From Pararhizobium sp. A13 (GTDB taxonomy: Bacteria; Pseudomonadota; Alphaproteobacteria; Rhizobiales; Rhizobiaceae): a stretch of 64,000 nt of DNA. The translations under genes and the position numbers were made by a program. Below are positions 36,801-44,382 of the stretch, in pieces. The notes beneath the pieces were generated by a model, which was given only the letters and a program-made list of their open reading frames with translations, was not told the DNA's origin and searched no databases. How positions within the stretch are numbered: position 1 is the first letter of the stretch; the number at the start of each line of letters is the position of its first letter. The DNA lies in assembly GCF_040126305.1 (NCBI RefSeq), contig NZ_CP149511.1:1054001-1118000 (forward strand). The letters are read 5' to 3'.

Positions 36801-37512
36801 CGTCGAAGACCGAGCAGAACAGGTTGTGCGTGACACAATGATTGATGCGCACGAACACGGTGCCGGAGGCATCGCCATAGACCGAAGCATCCGCCGGGGG
36901 ATCAATGTCGCCCCAGTCCGCCGACAGGCCGGAAGCGAGAACCTCGGCAAACTTGACTGCCGACCGGCGCAGGATCGTCACATCCGGCGGCGCCACCACA
37001 TTGACGAGGTTCTCGTTCAGGCCGGCCTTGTAGTAGGCGACCAGCCGGCTGAACGCCGGGGCAAGTTGCATACGGATGAGGTTTTGCAAGGTCGAGCGGA
37101 GGGGAATCTCGACCGGCAGGCGATCCTTGAGGTCATCAAGCGTCTGCGTCAGGGTGCCGATGGCCGAGTAGAGATAGCCCAGATGATTTCGCAGAGCGGC
37201 CTGTCGACCCTTGTTGTCCATGTTGTCGAGATAGGCGAACCAGGAGCGGATGCTGGACTTGTAGGCCTCGACATCCTCGACGGCGGCGACCGCGAGCGGC
37301 GCCGACAGGTCGTTGCTGAAGAACGCGCTCCAGTAACCCGGCGGGTCAAGAAGGTTGGCATAGCCCTGCGCAAAGACGATGTCATGCGACACCGATCGCC
37401 CGCTGAGCGGTGCGAAGGCGGGATCGAGCGCGCTTGACTGGCGCCCCTCCTGGCTGGTGCCCTCGCGCACGAGCTTCAGTGGATCAATGTTGTGTGCGCA
37501 ATCGTTCGACAT
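33820..37512 (-). CDS. eCIS baseplate J/gp47-like protein (Afp11/Pvc11-like)
   Basis: 1230 residues from the ATG at 37512, which overlaps the gp25-like stop; the longer frame opening at 37794 lies inside that gene and is discarded. The C-terminal third has the baseplate-J type topology, with a conserved end: LRQAITRFLSPWAFAGGG, VYKSVLIDFVEEQPYVDYVS, then FQLFHDIGGHPGTVDLN. A middle region with ALWDYEHLILQAFPQVFKAR is the common baseplate_J linker (WRDYERLxLxxFPxVxxVK). The N-terminal 600 residues are specific to eCIS. Role: wedge subunit around the spike. Ends in GCET with a CGC pair of cysteines (EDCGCET). Confidence 0.88.
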   Translation of the reverse strand: MSNDCAHNIDPLKLVREGTSQEGRQSSALDPAFAPLSGRSVSHDIVFAQGYANLLDPPGYWSAFFSNDLSAPLAVAAVEDVEAYKSSIRSWFAYLDNMDNKGRQAALRNHLGYLYSAIGTLTQTLDDLKDRLPVEIPLRSTLQNLIRMQLAPAFSRLVAYYKAGLNENLVNVVAPPDVTILRRSAVKFAEVLASGLSADWGDIDPPADASVYGDASGTVFVRINHCVTHNLFCSVFDEFLKVLARVTADASQALEHSLTDWDQHEPHYALYLAFLQLLEHARTAANTLTQRHLDFYYRTILALKEKPAEPSHVHLLAELARHVPSREFLPGENFRAGKDSAGKDAFFANLGNLVANQAEVEELRTVYLHRGEPVGSSNAAEGRIFASPVANSDDGLGAPLTSADQSWHPFFNKTYADGALAQIRMPKADIGFAVASHHLLMAEGTRKLDLSFAVGSFTGGAGLDLTGDIRCFLTTEKGWLEKPASRFVAVAADRLKLELTLTGADPAVVPFSPAIHGAPTLPGYTFATNLPMLLVKLRQDDERAFAYGTLRDVVVGDVQLKVVVTSLKSLAISNDFGPVDPSKPFQPFGAQPVAGNGFVVGSKEIFQKSLEAASIHIDWLMPPKVFSREAYEKGLDPKLVAVHLNPVAITNEFLRDGLPPVLATYLSEALWIAPSTAAEVKETDKSVTFTLGEDLGKPVLDAPDFTPNEHYSTQSRHGFVRIALNQGFGMAEYQAALIAYLKNPNGGVSPGNPPVGPIVGAISMDYTASTSLALNSTKGTFEERIGRFFHLAPFGTAEQHPQLSGGVVPHLLPQFSFDRSNTLLPSQAEFYIGISGLVPPQNLSLLFQVADGTANPLAPKPAPHIDWSYLRNNQWVGLSDAAVSDRTDELLDSGIVTLAMPRDATSVNTLMPSGLHWIRAAVHERADAVCMLHLVAAQALEAVFADRANAPDFAATPLPQGTVTKLEKPDTRIKGIRQPYPSFGGRGAELPQAFYSRISERLRHKDRPIALWDYEHLILQAFPQVFKARCLNHTQYEPNEAGTGIYRELAPGHVTIVTVPNLQAQQQRDPLKPYTSLGVLQEIEVFLNKRTSCFARLHVRNPEFEEVRVRFDLRLHDGYDETYYRQQLRQAITRFLSPWAFAGGGAPTFGGKVYKSVLIDFVEEQPYVDYVSDFQLFHDIGGHPGTVDLNEVEGARAISILVSAPASKHDISIISADRDGQLLEDCGCET

Positions 37513-37955
37513 CAGTCGCTGTCCGGAATGAGGTTGACGATTGTCGTGAGGTTGATGTCGGTGCCCTCGTTCTTGTAGAAGGGGTAGACGAAGTTGAAGC
37601 GCGAGTTGGTCGACTTGATCCGATAGACCAGCTCGATGCGAACGACCCCTTCGAGCTCGAGGCTGTCGTCGAGTTGCACCCTTTCGAGCTTCACGCGGGA
37701 CTCGTAGTAGAGGATCGCCGACTCCACCTTGTCGGCCATCAGGGTCTTCATCCGGGCATCGAGCGTTTCGAACAGAAGCTCGCTCAGGTTGCATCCATAG
37801 AGCGGCTGCAGGACGCGTTCGCCAGGCGTGGTGCTGAGCAGTATTTCGAGGCTCGAGGCGACGTCGGCATCCTCTTCAAGCATCGCAACACCTGCGGCAA
37901 CCCGCGTGAAGTCCGGAGGAAACGACCAGCCTCGGCCAAGGAAATCGCGGTTCAT
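37512..37955 (-). CDS. eCIS baseplate protein of the gp25/GPW family (Afp9/Pvc9-like)
   Basis: 147 residues. The conserved elements GRGWSFPPDF, EDADVASSLEILLSTTPGER, LQPLYGCNLSELLFE and ALVELVYRIKSTNSRFNFV-type strand (here VVRIELVYRIKSTNSRFNFV) identify the gp25 lysozyme-like fold that starts sheath polymerisation on the baseplate in T4 and all contractile injection systems. The ATG at 37955 lies a few nucleotides after the PAAR gene stop and its stop overlaps the next start. Confidence 0.93.
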   Translation of the reverse strand: MNRDFLGRGWSFPPDFTRVAAGVAMLEEDADVASSLEILLSTTPGERVLQPLYGCNLSELLFETLDARMKTLMADKVESAILYYESRVKLERVQLDDSLELEGVVRIELVYRIKSTNSRFNFVYPFYKNEGTDINLTTIVNLIPDSD

Positions 37956-37959
37956 CGCG

Positions 37960-38226
37960 TCACCCGCCGATCATCACGGTGAACGGACCCGGCCCTACGA
38001 CTGCACCGCCACCGGCAGTCGCATCCCCGATGCGCGCCGCCGGCAAGCCGCCGATCAGCACCGTCATCGAACTCATCACGATCGCGTCGGCACCGCAGCT
38101 GTCGCCGAGCCGCGCGGCGGGCAGGCCGCCGATCAGTACGGACGGTGCACCGGGCGGAATGATCGGCATCGGAACACCGACCGTAGCGGTACTGACGATG
38201 ATGTCGCTAACCCGTGCTGCGAACAT
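37960..38226 (-). CDS. PAAR-domain spike tip protein (Afp10/Pvc10-like)
   Basis: 88 residues with two copies of the PAAR core: GAPSVLIGGLPAARLGDSCG and MTVLIGGLPAARIGDATAGG, ending PFTVMIGG. PAAR proteins cap the VgrG-like spike with a sharp metal-stabilised cone. Start ATG 38226 behind a strong GGAGGAGG. The order spike-PAAR-gp25 is swapped relative to Serratia Afp8-9-10, where gp25 comes before PAAR. Confidence 0.95.
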   Translation of the reverse strand: MFAARVSDIIVSTATVGVPMPIIPPGAPSVLIGGLPAARLGDSCGADAIVMSSMTVLIGGLPAARIGDATAGGGAVVGPGPFTVMIGG

Positions 38227-38275
38227 GGTCCGCCTCCTCCTTCTTGTTCGTGGGTCGTCCTCTCCGGGACCGCCC

Positions 38276-40042
38276 TCAGTTGATCTGCACCATCCCGCCC
38301 TTGATCACGGTCATGGCGTCGCCGCTAATCTTGGTCTGAGCCCCGGACATTTCGGCCGTGGCCGTGCCTGACGCCTTGAAAGCGCTTTTGGCGCTGAATT
38401 CGGTATTCATCCCCGAGAGCTTCACGTCCTTGCCGGCCTTGAGAACCAGGTCCTTGTCGGTCTCGATGGTGATGCCGCTGTCATCGAGGGTGATCTTGTT
38501 GCCGTTCTGGTCCTTGAGGACGATGCCCTTGGCATCCTCGGAAAGTGCGAAGCTGTTGCCCGCCGGAGTCTCGAGGCCGATAATCTTCTTGTCGTCGTCG
38601 AAGGTGAGCTTCAGCTTCTCGCGACTGACATAGCCCTTGTGGTGGTTGGTGTCCTTCGCCGGCTCGGGAGCGGCTTTGGCGCTGCTATGGCACATGCCGA
38701 GGATGACGGGGTCTCGGGGATCGTCGTTGAGGAACCCGACCACCACTTCGTCGTCGATCTCGGGTCGGAAGAAGGTGCCGCGCTTCTCGCCGGCGTCGAG
38801 CGTTGCCAGACGGGCCCAGATGCCTTCCTCGTTGCTGCCGACCAGCGGCAGCCGGCACTTGATACGATCCTCGCCTTCGGGGTCGTTCTCAAGCGCGGTG
38901 ACGACGCCGATCTGCAGTCCGCTGGCGTTTGGCAACAGGCCCGCTGCCGGTAGGGGCCGCAGGTTGTGGGTCTCGGCGAACAGCTCCGGATTCAACCCGA
39001 ACTGCACGTCGGTTTCCCAGTTGCCAGCAGAGACGCTATGGCGTACGCCGGAGACGTAGAGCTTGCCTTCGAATCGTTCCCCGATACCGGTGATCTCGAC
39101 GATCTTGCCGGGAAGCACGGCGGCGAAGCCCTGGCAGCGCGCCCTACCGCGCAGCCGCGCAAGACGCATGCGCAGGAGCCGCGCATCGACCCAGGTCTGG
39201 AGCTGGGCTGTGTCGATCGCCCCCCCGTGCCTGATCTCGTCGATAGTGTCGCCCAGCACCTTGGCAAGATCGGCCGCCGCGATGTTGCCGGCCGCCGGCG
39301 TTGAAGGCTCATTGCCGTCGGCTTCGACCAGCGCCTGATCCGCGGCGCTCCAGGCACTGGCCTTGATCCCCTTGCTTTGCCAGCGCGCGTCGATCTCGGC
39401 ATCGAGTTCGAGCACGGTGGAGCCGTAGCTGATCTGCAGCGCGGGCGATCCATCGGCGGCGGGAATGGCGACCCTGACCTTGTCGTCCCCCACCATCACG
39501 ACCTGACCATTTGCCTCGGCACGGCAGAGCAGAAAGTCCCAGTCGGTGGCGTCGTACTGCACCACCTGCCCGAGCGTTGCGGAAGTCGCCTCGACTTCCT
39601 TGGCGAGCCCATGCGCATCGAGGACTTCCTCCATGATGTCGCTGTCCGTCTTGTCGACGAAATAGCGGCTCCTGTGGCCCGAGCTTGCCTTCACGATGTC
39701 GGCGAAGCACTCGACGCTGAGCACGTTGCCGGACTTCCGTACCTTGATGCGCTGCTTGATAATGGTACCCTTGAACACGGTCTGGTTCTGTGCGCGGTAG
39801 CCGAGCTGGATCTCGATCGACTTGCCCGGCAGGAAATACTCCGCGTTGCTGGCCGCAAAGGTCGCCTTGGCGGCTTCGCCGTCTTCGATCTGAATCAAGG
39901 CGGACGGGATGCGATTGAGCTCACGATTGACCGTCACCGAGAGGATGTGAAACCAGCCCGGTATCTCCTTGTCGCCGACCAGCACGGCAATCGTACAGAC
40001 GTCCGGTGTGCTCGGTGTCGGGATGGTCGTGGCTGTGTTCAT
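38276..40042 (-). CDS. eCIS spike protein, VgrG-like (Afp8/Pvc8-like)
   Basis: 588 residues. An N-terminal gp27-like part (IPGWFHILSVTVNRELNRIP, FVDKTDSDIMEEVLDAHGL, YDATDWDFLLCRAEANGQVV) is followed by the OB fold (IGVVTALENDPEGEDRIKCR; RPEIDDEVVVGFLNDDPRDP), then a gp5-like triple-stranded beta-helix with repetitive strands (LKDQNGNKITLDDSGITIET, KAGKDVKLSG). Ends MTVIKGGMVQIN, typical for a needle that carries a PAAR tip. The ATG at 40042 overlaps the LysM gene stop (ATGA). No extra C-terminal effector domain is present. Confidence 0.95.
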   Translation of the reverse strand: MNTATTIPTPSTPDVCTIAVLVGDKEIPGWFHILSVTVNRELNRIPSALIQIEDGEAAKATFAASNAEYFLPGKSIEIQLGYRAQNQTVFKGTIIKQRIKVRKSGNVLSVECFADIVKASSGHRSRYFVDKTDSDIMEEVLDAHGLAKEVEATSATLGQVVQYDATDWDFLLCRAEANGQVVMVGDDKVRVAIPAADGSPALQISYGSTVLELDAEIDARWQSKGIKASAWSAADQALVEADGNEPSTPAAGNIAAADLAKVLGDTIDEIRHGGAIDTAQLQTWVDARLLRMRLARLRGRARCQGFAAVLPGKIVEITGIGERFEGKLYVSGVRHSVSAGNWETDVQFGLNPELFAETHNLRPLPAAGLLPNASGLQIGVVTALENDPEGEDRIKCRLPLVGSNEEGIWARLATLDAGEKRGTFFRPEIDDEVVVGFLNDDPRDPVILGMCHSSAKAAPEPAKDTNHHKGYVSREKLKLTFDDDKKIIGLETPAGNSFALSEDAKGIVLKDQNGNKITLDDSGITIETDKDLVLKAGKDVKLSGMNTEFSAKSAFKASGTATAEMSGAQTKISGDAMTVIKGGMVQIN

Positions 40043-40752
40043 GGCGCGGCCCCGCGCTTGGCAATTGGCGGAAATCTGAGAGTGGTGCCGGGCTTGAGGG
40101 TGCGGAAATTGTCGAGGCCGTTCTTTGTCGCCACCTCGAGATAGCGTCGGGAATCGCCATAAATCCGGAAGCAGAGCAGCGGCAGGGTGTCACCCAGCTT
40201 GACGACGCGGACATGTGTGAGATCCGACGACTGCTTGTCTTCCTTGGCGGCGCGTTTCTCCTCCTCGATGCTGCTCTTGAAGGTAACCTTGGCGAGTGCG
40301 CGGATCGGTGTGCCGCTGCTGTTGAACAGCTTGTAAATGATATCGACCGCCGTCACGCGGCCCTTGAAGATCGAATTTTCGCCCCACACCAGCTTGAAAT
40401 GGCGCGGTTCGTGGGCATCGCCCTTGTAGTCGATGACGACTTCCTTGAAGCGCTGGAGATCCGTGGCAACCGACTCGCGGGGCTCGCCGTCAATGATGCC
40501 AGTATTGTCAAACAGGAATTCGAACGACATTTCGGCGGGCTCGGTATATTCGTACTTGAGCTGCTTGCCGCTGGTCCCCTGCCCCTGCCCGCCTTCGGCA
40601 AATTTCAGCTTATAGGCCAGCGTGTAGGTTTCAGGGTTGATAAGCGCCTCGAATGCCTCGTCGGCTTCGGCAACGCCGCCACTCTCGGCCTTCTTTGAAT
40701 CCGAGAAGGCAAGGATGAGCATCTTACCGTGCTTGCCTGATTGAGCCATCAT
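40039..40752 (-). CDS. LysM-domain tube/baseplate adaptor (Afp7/Pvc7-like)
   Basis: 237 residues from the ATG at 40752, overlapping the DUF5908 gene stop. N-terminal part KMLILAFSDSKKA and PEMSFEFLFDNTG-type strand (AEMSFEFLFDNTGIIDGEP), with a C-terminal LysM-like module (VVKLGDTLPLLCFRIYGDSR, then TLKPGTTLRFPPI). In eCIS and T4 (gp53) such proteins sit at the junction of tube and baseplate; binding to peptidoglycan is not implied. The longer frame from 40797 lies inside the DUF5908 gene. Confidence 0.9.
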   Translation of the reverse strand: MMAQSGKHGKMLILAFSDSKKAESGGVAEADEAFEALINPETYTLAYKLKFAEGGQGQGTSGKQLKYEYTEPAEMSFEFLFDNTGIIDGEPRESVATDLQRFKEVVIDYKGDAHEPRHFKLVWGENSIFKGRVTAVDIIYKLFNSSGTPIRALAKVTFKSSIEEEKRAAKEDKQSSDLTHVRVVKLGDTLPLLCFRIYGDSRRYLEVATKNGLDNFRTLKPGTTLRFPPIAKRGAAP

Positions 40753-40919
40753 CGATCTCGCTTCGACTGCATGATCTGCAGCACTTGCTCGACACATTCC
40801 GCAACGATCGCGTCCTTGTCGGCTGCACCACCGCCCGGACTCGAAGCGGCCTGCGGCTGGCGGGGGGGGCCTGCGTCAACCGCTACGCGGATGTGCAATT
40901 CCTTGATCTCTACCGGCAT
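40749..40919 (-). CDS. DUF5908-like small eCIS protein (Afp6/Pvc6-like)
   Basis: A 56-residue gene, short enough to be missed by ORF filters. The ATG at 40919 is preceded by GGGGGGAG and the stop overlaps the LysM gene start. The translation begins MPVEIKELHIRVAV and ends ECVEQVLQIMQSKRDR, matching the small DUF5908 proteins (MPIEIRELxIKxxV...C...V..IL) found in this exact place between tube and LysM genes of eCIS loci. Function is unknown; required for assembly in Afp-type systems as far as reported. Confidence 0.85.
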   Translation of the reverse strand: MPVEIKELHIRVAVDAGPPRQPQAASSPGGGAADKDAIVAECVEQVLQIMQSKRDR

Positions 40920-40991
40920 GTCGACTCCCCCCTAACAAATGCTGTGCTGCACTATGGAGCGCGCCACCCCACGGCGGCGCCAGCCAAGGGA

Positions 40992-41438
40992 CTATTGAAG
41001 GCTGAAGTAGCGGTAGGTCAGCTCCATCGTTTCGACGACCACGCTGCTCTCGTTGGCGTTGAAGTCACTGACCAGCCATTTCTTCGGTATGGCGTGCGCG
41101 ACGTTCCAGACGCGCAGCGGATCGCCAGTCTCGTTCATCAGGATCACGTTGAGGTCGGCGGGTGAAAACTCCCGGTCGCGAAAAGCAGCCAGGAACCACT
41201 TGATGACGCTCGAGTTCACCAGCATGCCGCGCTTCAACACCATGTCGGCATATTTCGTGCGAACCGGCAGCTTGTGCTCGAAGCGGTTCTCGCCGCCCTC
41301 CTTGAAGCTCTCGTAGTCATACTCCACCGACAGGCCGGACACGGTCTGAAAGCGGGCGTCGTCCGTGGGCGGCCGACCGGAGCCGAGCAGAAACTCGACT
41401 TTGTAATAGAAGCCCCATGGTGGGTAGTAGCCGGGCAT
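40992..41438 (-). CDS. eCIS inner tube protein 2 (Afp5/Pvc5-like)
   Basis: 148 residues of the T4 gp19-like tube family: YYPPWGFYYKVEFLLGSG, FQTVSGLSVEYDYESFKEGG, HKLPVRTKYADMVLKRGML, FSPADLNVILMNETGDPLRV, then a final strand VVVETMELTYRYFSL. It differs from the first tube protein and probably forms the first ring(s) joining the spike complex, as Afp5/Pvc5 do. Begins 5 nt after the first tube gene with AAGGTG upstream. Confidence 0.92.
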   Translation of the reverse strand: MPGYYPPWGFYYKVEFLLGSGRPPTDDARFQTVSGLSVEYDYESFKEGGENRFEHKLPVRTKYADMVLKRGMLVNSSVIKWFLAAFRDREFSPADLNVILMNETGDPLRVWNVAHAIPKKWLVSDFNANESSVVVETMELTYRYFSLQ

Positions 41439-41443
41439 GACGC

Positions 41444-41881
41444 CTACACCTTCATCTGCTTCAGGCCCTCATGGGCAATCTCGATGCTCTCCACGGCGAT
41501 TTCGTTGGCGTCGGACTTAAGGTCCGGCGCCGTGACCTTCACGGCGAAGCAGCGTGTCGCCGACCATGCGGCAACCGGGTCGTGCTTTTCGTTGAGCAAG
41601 CGGATGACCACGTCGCGGCGGCCGCCGACCCGGTCATTAGCGACATCGTCGAACCAGGTGTTGTAATCAAAATCGCCCTCGAACTTGCCGCGCTTGAGAG
41701 TGATATTGTTGTTCTTCACAAGACCCGGCATTGCGATCTTGTTGAAATCCTTGCTGTCGCTGTGGCGGTATTCGATCTTTTCGCGCTCTATCACCAGTCC
41801 GGTGACTTCGGTGAAGCTGATCTTCGCTCCACCCCAGTCGACCTGAAAGTGAAAACGCGGCAGCGGATATTCTTGAGCCAT
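41444..41881 (-). CDS. eCIS main inner tube protein (Afp1/Pvc1-like)
   Basis: 145 residues, gp19/Hcp-like: PLPRFHFQVDWGGAKISFTE, VTGLVIEREKIEYRHSDSKD, IAMPGLVKNNNITLKRGKFE, DVVIRLLNEKHDPVAAW, and the closing strand EIAVESIEIAHEGL. Hexameric rings of this protein should stack to form the inner tube. Start at 41881 behind GGAGG. Directly follows the sheath gene; 20 nt separate them. Confidence 0.94.
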   Translation of the reverse strand: MAQEYPLPRFHFQVDWGGAKISFTEVTGLVIEREKIEYRHSDSKDFNKIAMPGLVKNNNITLKRGKFEGDFDYNTWFDDVANDRVGGRRDVVIRLLNEKHDPVAAWSATRCFAVKVTAPDLKSDANEIAVESIEIAHEGLKQMKV

Positions 41882-41901
41882 CGGAACCTCCTATGGGCCG
41901 G

Positions 41902-43335
41902 TCAGGACACGGCCAGCTTGTGCGAGAACCGCAGGATGATGAATTCGGCCGGGCGAACCGCCGCCAGACCAATCTCGACGATCATGCGGCCTTCGAGGAT
42001 GTCGAGTGCGGTCATGGTCTTGCCAAGGCCGACCGAAACGTAAAAGGCGTGCTCGGGCTTCACGCCCTGCAGCGCGCCCTGCCGCCACAGCGTAGTGAGG
42101 AAGTTCTCGATCATGCCCTGCACCTTGACCCAGGTGTTGGCATCGTTGCTCTCGAAGACGAACTGCATCGTCGACTTCTTGACCGATTCCTCGATGAAGA
42201 TGAAAAGCCGGCGCACGTTGATGTAGCGCCACTCGTTGTCGTTGCCGGCGAGCGTGCGCGCCCCCCAGACCAGTGTGCCCTGGCCGATGAACGGACGAAC
42301 CGCGTTCACCGACTTGCCGCCGGTGGGGTCGACGTTCATCTGATCCTGCTCGATATTGGTGAACTGGATGACCGGCCTGACGACCGTCGCGACGCTGACA
42401 TTTGCGGGCGCCTTCCAGACGCCGCGGCTGCTGTCGACGGCGGCATAGATACCCGCCATCGCCGGAGATGGCGGCAACTTGCAGGGCAGATCCGTGATGG
42501 CAGCCTTCGACAATTCGTAAGCGGCATTGTCGGTCGCCGACAGCGTATTGAGCTTGACCGCGGCGGCGGCGGCGCCGTCAGTGTTGATTATGACGTTGAT
42601 GCTACTCTCTTCGAAGTCGAAGTTGAGCGTGGTTTCGAGGTTAGGCGCGTAGGCGGCGCCATACTTCAAATTATTGGCGCCAACTCCGTTGCTCCGGAAC
42701 TCATTGATTGCGGTGATGAGGTTGGCAGTCGGGTCGGACAGCGATTCTCCATCGCCGTGGACGTCCATGATCACGAAGCGGTCCTTCAAGTCGGCACACT
42801 GTGCCAGCGCGGCATCCTGGAGGGTCTTGAAGTCGCCGATCGAAAGACTTTGAGCTTCCGGAATGACGATCAGTGTAGGCTCGTCCTCCTTCTTCACAGC
42901 GACTAGCCCGGCGTCCAACTCCGTTTCGACAAGTGCTGCAGCCATCGTTGCCTTATAGGGGCCTACCGAGATGATGTAGCAAGGTCCGCCGCCGTTGGCG
43001 AAGTAGAGCTGAAGGGAATAATAGAGGATGTGCTTGGAGCGCTTTTCTTCCGCCAGTTCGGCCACCGCCTTCTGGGCAGTGATCAGCCCGGCGCTCTTTG
43101 TCTGGGTGACCGCGACCGTGATGTCGGTTTCCTTCTGCGGTCCACCGAAGTGGGTTTCGTAGTCAACCAGGGACGAAATGCGTGTCGGCTTGAGTTTCAG
43201 ATCGAGTACGCCGTCGGTAGCCTTCTCCGTGTAACCGATAAACGCCGGGATCGCCGTCTCGACGGGCGCCACGGACGGCGGAAACTTCGCTATTTCCTCG
43301 ATGTAAACACCGGGTGTCTTGTAAGCGGTCGCCAT
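41902..43335 (-). CDS. contractile tail sheath protein (Afp2-4/Pvc2-4-like)
   Basis: 477 residues. The N-terminus KTPGVYIEEIAKFPPSVAPV, followed by TAIPAFIGYTEKA, and the C-terminal domain RYINVRRLFIFIEESVKKST, NTWVKVQGMIENFLTTLWRQ, KPEHAFYVSVGLGKTMTALD and AVRPAEFIILRF are classic for phage-type sheaths. Only one sheath gene is present, where Serratia and Photorhabdus have three. Start ATG 43335 with AAAGGA upstream. Confidence 0.96.
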   Translation of the reverse strand: MATAYKTPGVYIEEIAKFPPSVAPVETAIPAFIGYTEKATDGVLDLKLKPTRISSLVDYETHFGGPQKETDITVAVTQTKSAGLITAQKAVAELAEEKRSKHILYYSLQLYFANGGGPCYIISVGPYKATMAAALVETELDAGLVAVKKEDEPTLIVIPEAQSLSIGDFKTLQDAALAQCADLKDRFVIMDVHGDGESLSDPTANLITAINEFRSNGVGANNLKYGAAYAPNLETTLNFDFEESSINVIINTDGAAAAAVKLNTLSATDNAAYELSKAAITDLPCKLPPSPAMAGIYAAVDSSRGVWKAPANVSVATVVRPVIQFTNIEQDQMNVDPTGGKSVNAVRPFIGQGTLVWGARTLAGNDNEWRYINVRRLFIFIEESVKKSTMQFVFESNDANTWVKVQGMIENFLTTLWRQGALQGVKPEHAFYVSVGLGKTMTALDILEGRMIVEIGLAAVRPAEFIILRFSHKLAVS

Positions 43336-43368
43336 GGAGGTTTCCTTTCACCGAAACGAGTTGAATTC

Positions 43369-44382
43369 CTAGACGTAGATATCGGAGACCAACCGCGTGA
43401 TCTTTGCGCCGTTCTGCTCGGCCTTGACCGTGCCGGACGGCTTCTGCCTGGTTCCCGCATTCCCGAAATGCGTCAGCGGCAACGCGTCCGGCTCGGCTGT
43501 GACGGCCGTGCCGTCCTGTTTTTTTCGATAGTTCCAGAACGTCGCGCGGTTCTTGAAGCGCACCTGATAGACCGGTGGCGTGGTCTTCGGTGCACCGTTA
43601 CCATCGACGAAACTGAAGGCGCCGTTGTCGGCGCGCACGGCGCTGAGGCGGATGAGCAAAAAGACGTCGTCCGGAATGTCATCCGACAGCGTCACGCCGC
43701 GGGCAGGCGCGCCGCTAATGCCGGCCGGCGTAACGATCGGCGGTGCGTCCGCCTGGGTTACATAGAGTGGCAGGCCGGCCAGCGTGCCCAGCTGTTGCTT
43801 GGTGGCGCCAGGATTGTCGCTGGTGAGTTGCACCAGCTTGGTGCCGGACTTGACCAGCGCTTCGACCCGGTCCGTCGCGTCGGGCGCCGGGGTCTCGCGC
43901 GAAAGAAACAGGGTTGGACTGGCGCCGCTGCCCCTCGTTGCCCCGGTCAGGTTGGAAAGAACCGGGACATTCTCCTTGAACCGGTATGTCGCACGGTCCG
44001 GAGTATTGTCGGTTGGATCGGAGAGTTCGTAGAGCTTCCGGGGCAGGAGCGTGAGGGCGGTGTAGTCGAAGAAATCGCTGTCGATCACCGACACGGCGAA
44101 GCTCAACAGGATTGTCTGATCAATTGCCGCCGCCTTGGGCGCTGCGACCACGAAGCCGAGGGCAGTCGCCCTGAAGATGCAGCCGAAGCCACTCAACAGG
44201 TCGTCGGTTGAGCGCGTCGGCCTGACTTTGAGGAACGCGCGCGCGTCGTAGGCCAGAAGGCGTGCTTGCTGGCCGGCCGCCGGTGCATTGTCAAAGACGG
44301 CGGCGCCGTCATCCAGCCAGTAGTGATGCAGCAACCTCACTTCGAACAGACGGCGATATACGGTCGTGGCGCGCTCAGTCAT
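43369..44382 (-). CDS. eCIS-associated protein of unknown function between cap and sheath genes
   Basis: 337 residues; I do not recognise the family. Begins MTERATTVYRRLFEVRLLHH and YWLDDGAAVFDNAPAAGQQA; the middle is predicted beta-rich (LPRKLYELSDPTDNTPDRAT); the C-terminus has RFKNRATFWNYRKKQDGTAV. No signal peptide, membrane helix or catalytic motif is evident. The start overlaps the cap gene stop (ATGA) and the sheath gene follows after 33 nt, so it is a genuine member of the eCIS operon. There is no counterpart in the Serratia Afp1-16 set that I can name; a collar, cap-accessory or decoration protein is possible. Confidence 0.8.
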   Translation of the reverse strand: MTERATTVYRRLFEVRLLHHYWLDDGAAVFDNAPAAGQQARLLAYDARAFLKVRPTRSTDDLLSGFGCIFRATALGFVVAAPKAAAIDQTILLSFAVSVIDSDFFDYTALTLLPRKLYELSDPTDNTPDRATYRFKENVPVLSNLTGATRGSGASPTLFLSRETPAPDATDRVEALVKSGTKLVQLTSDNPGATKQQLGTLAGLPLYVTQADAPPIVTPAGISGAPARGVTLSDDIPDDVFLLIRLSAVRADNGAFSFVDGNGAPKTTPPVYQVRFKNRATFWNYRKKQDGTAVTAEPDALPLTHFGNAGTRQKPSGTVKAEQNGAKITRLVSDIYV

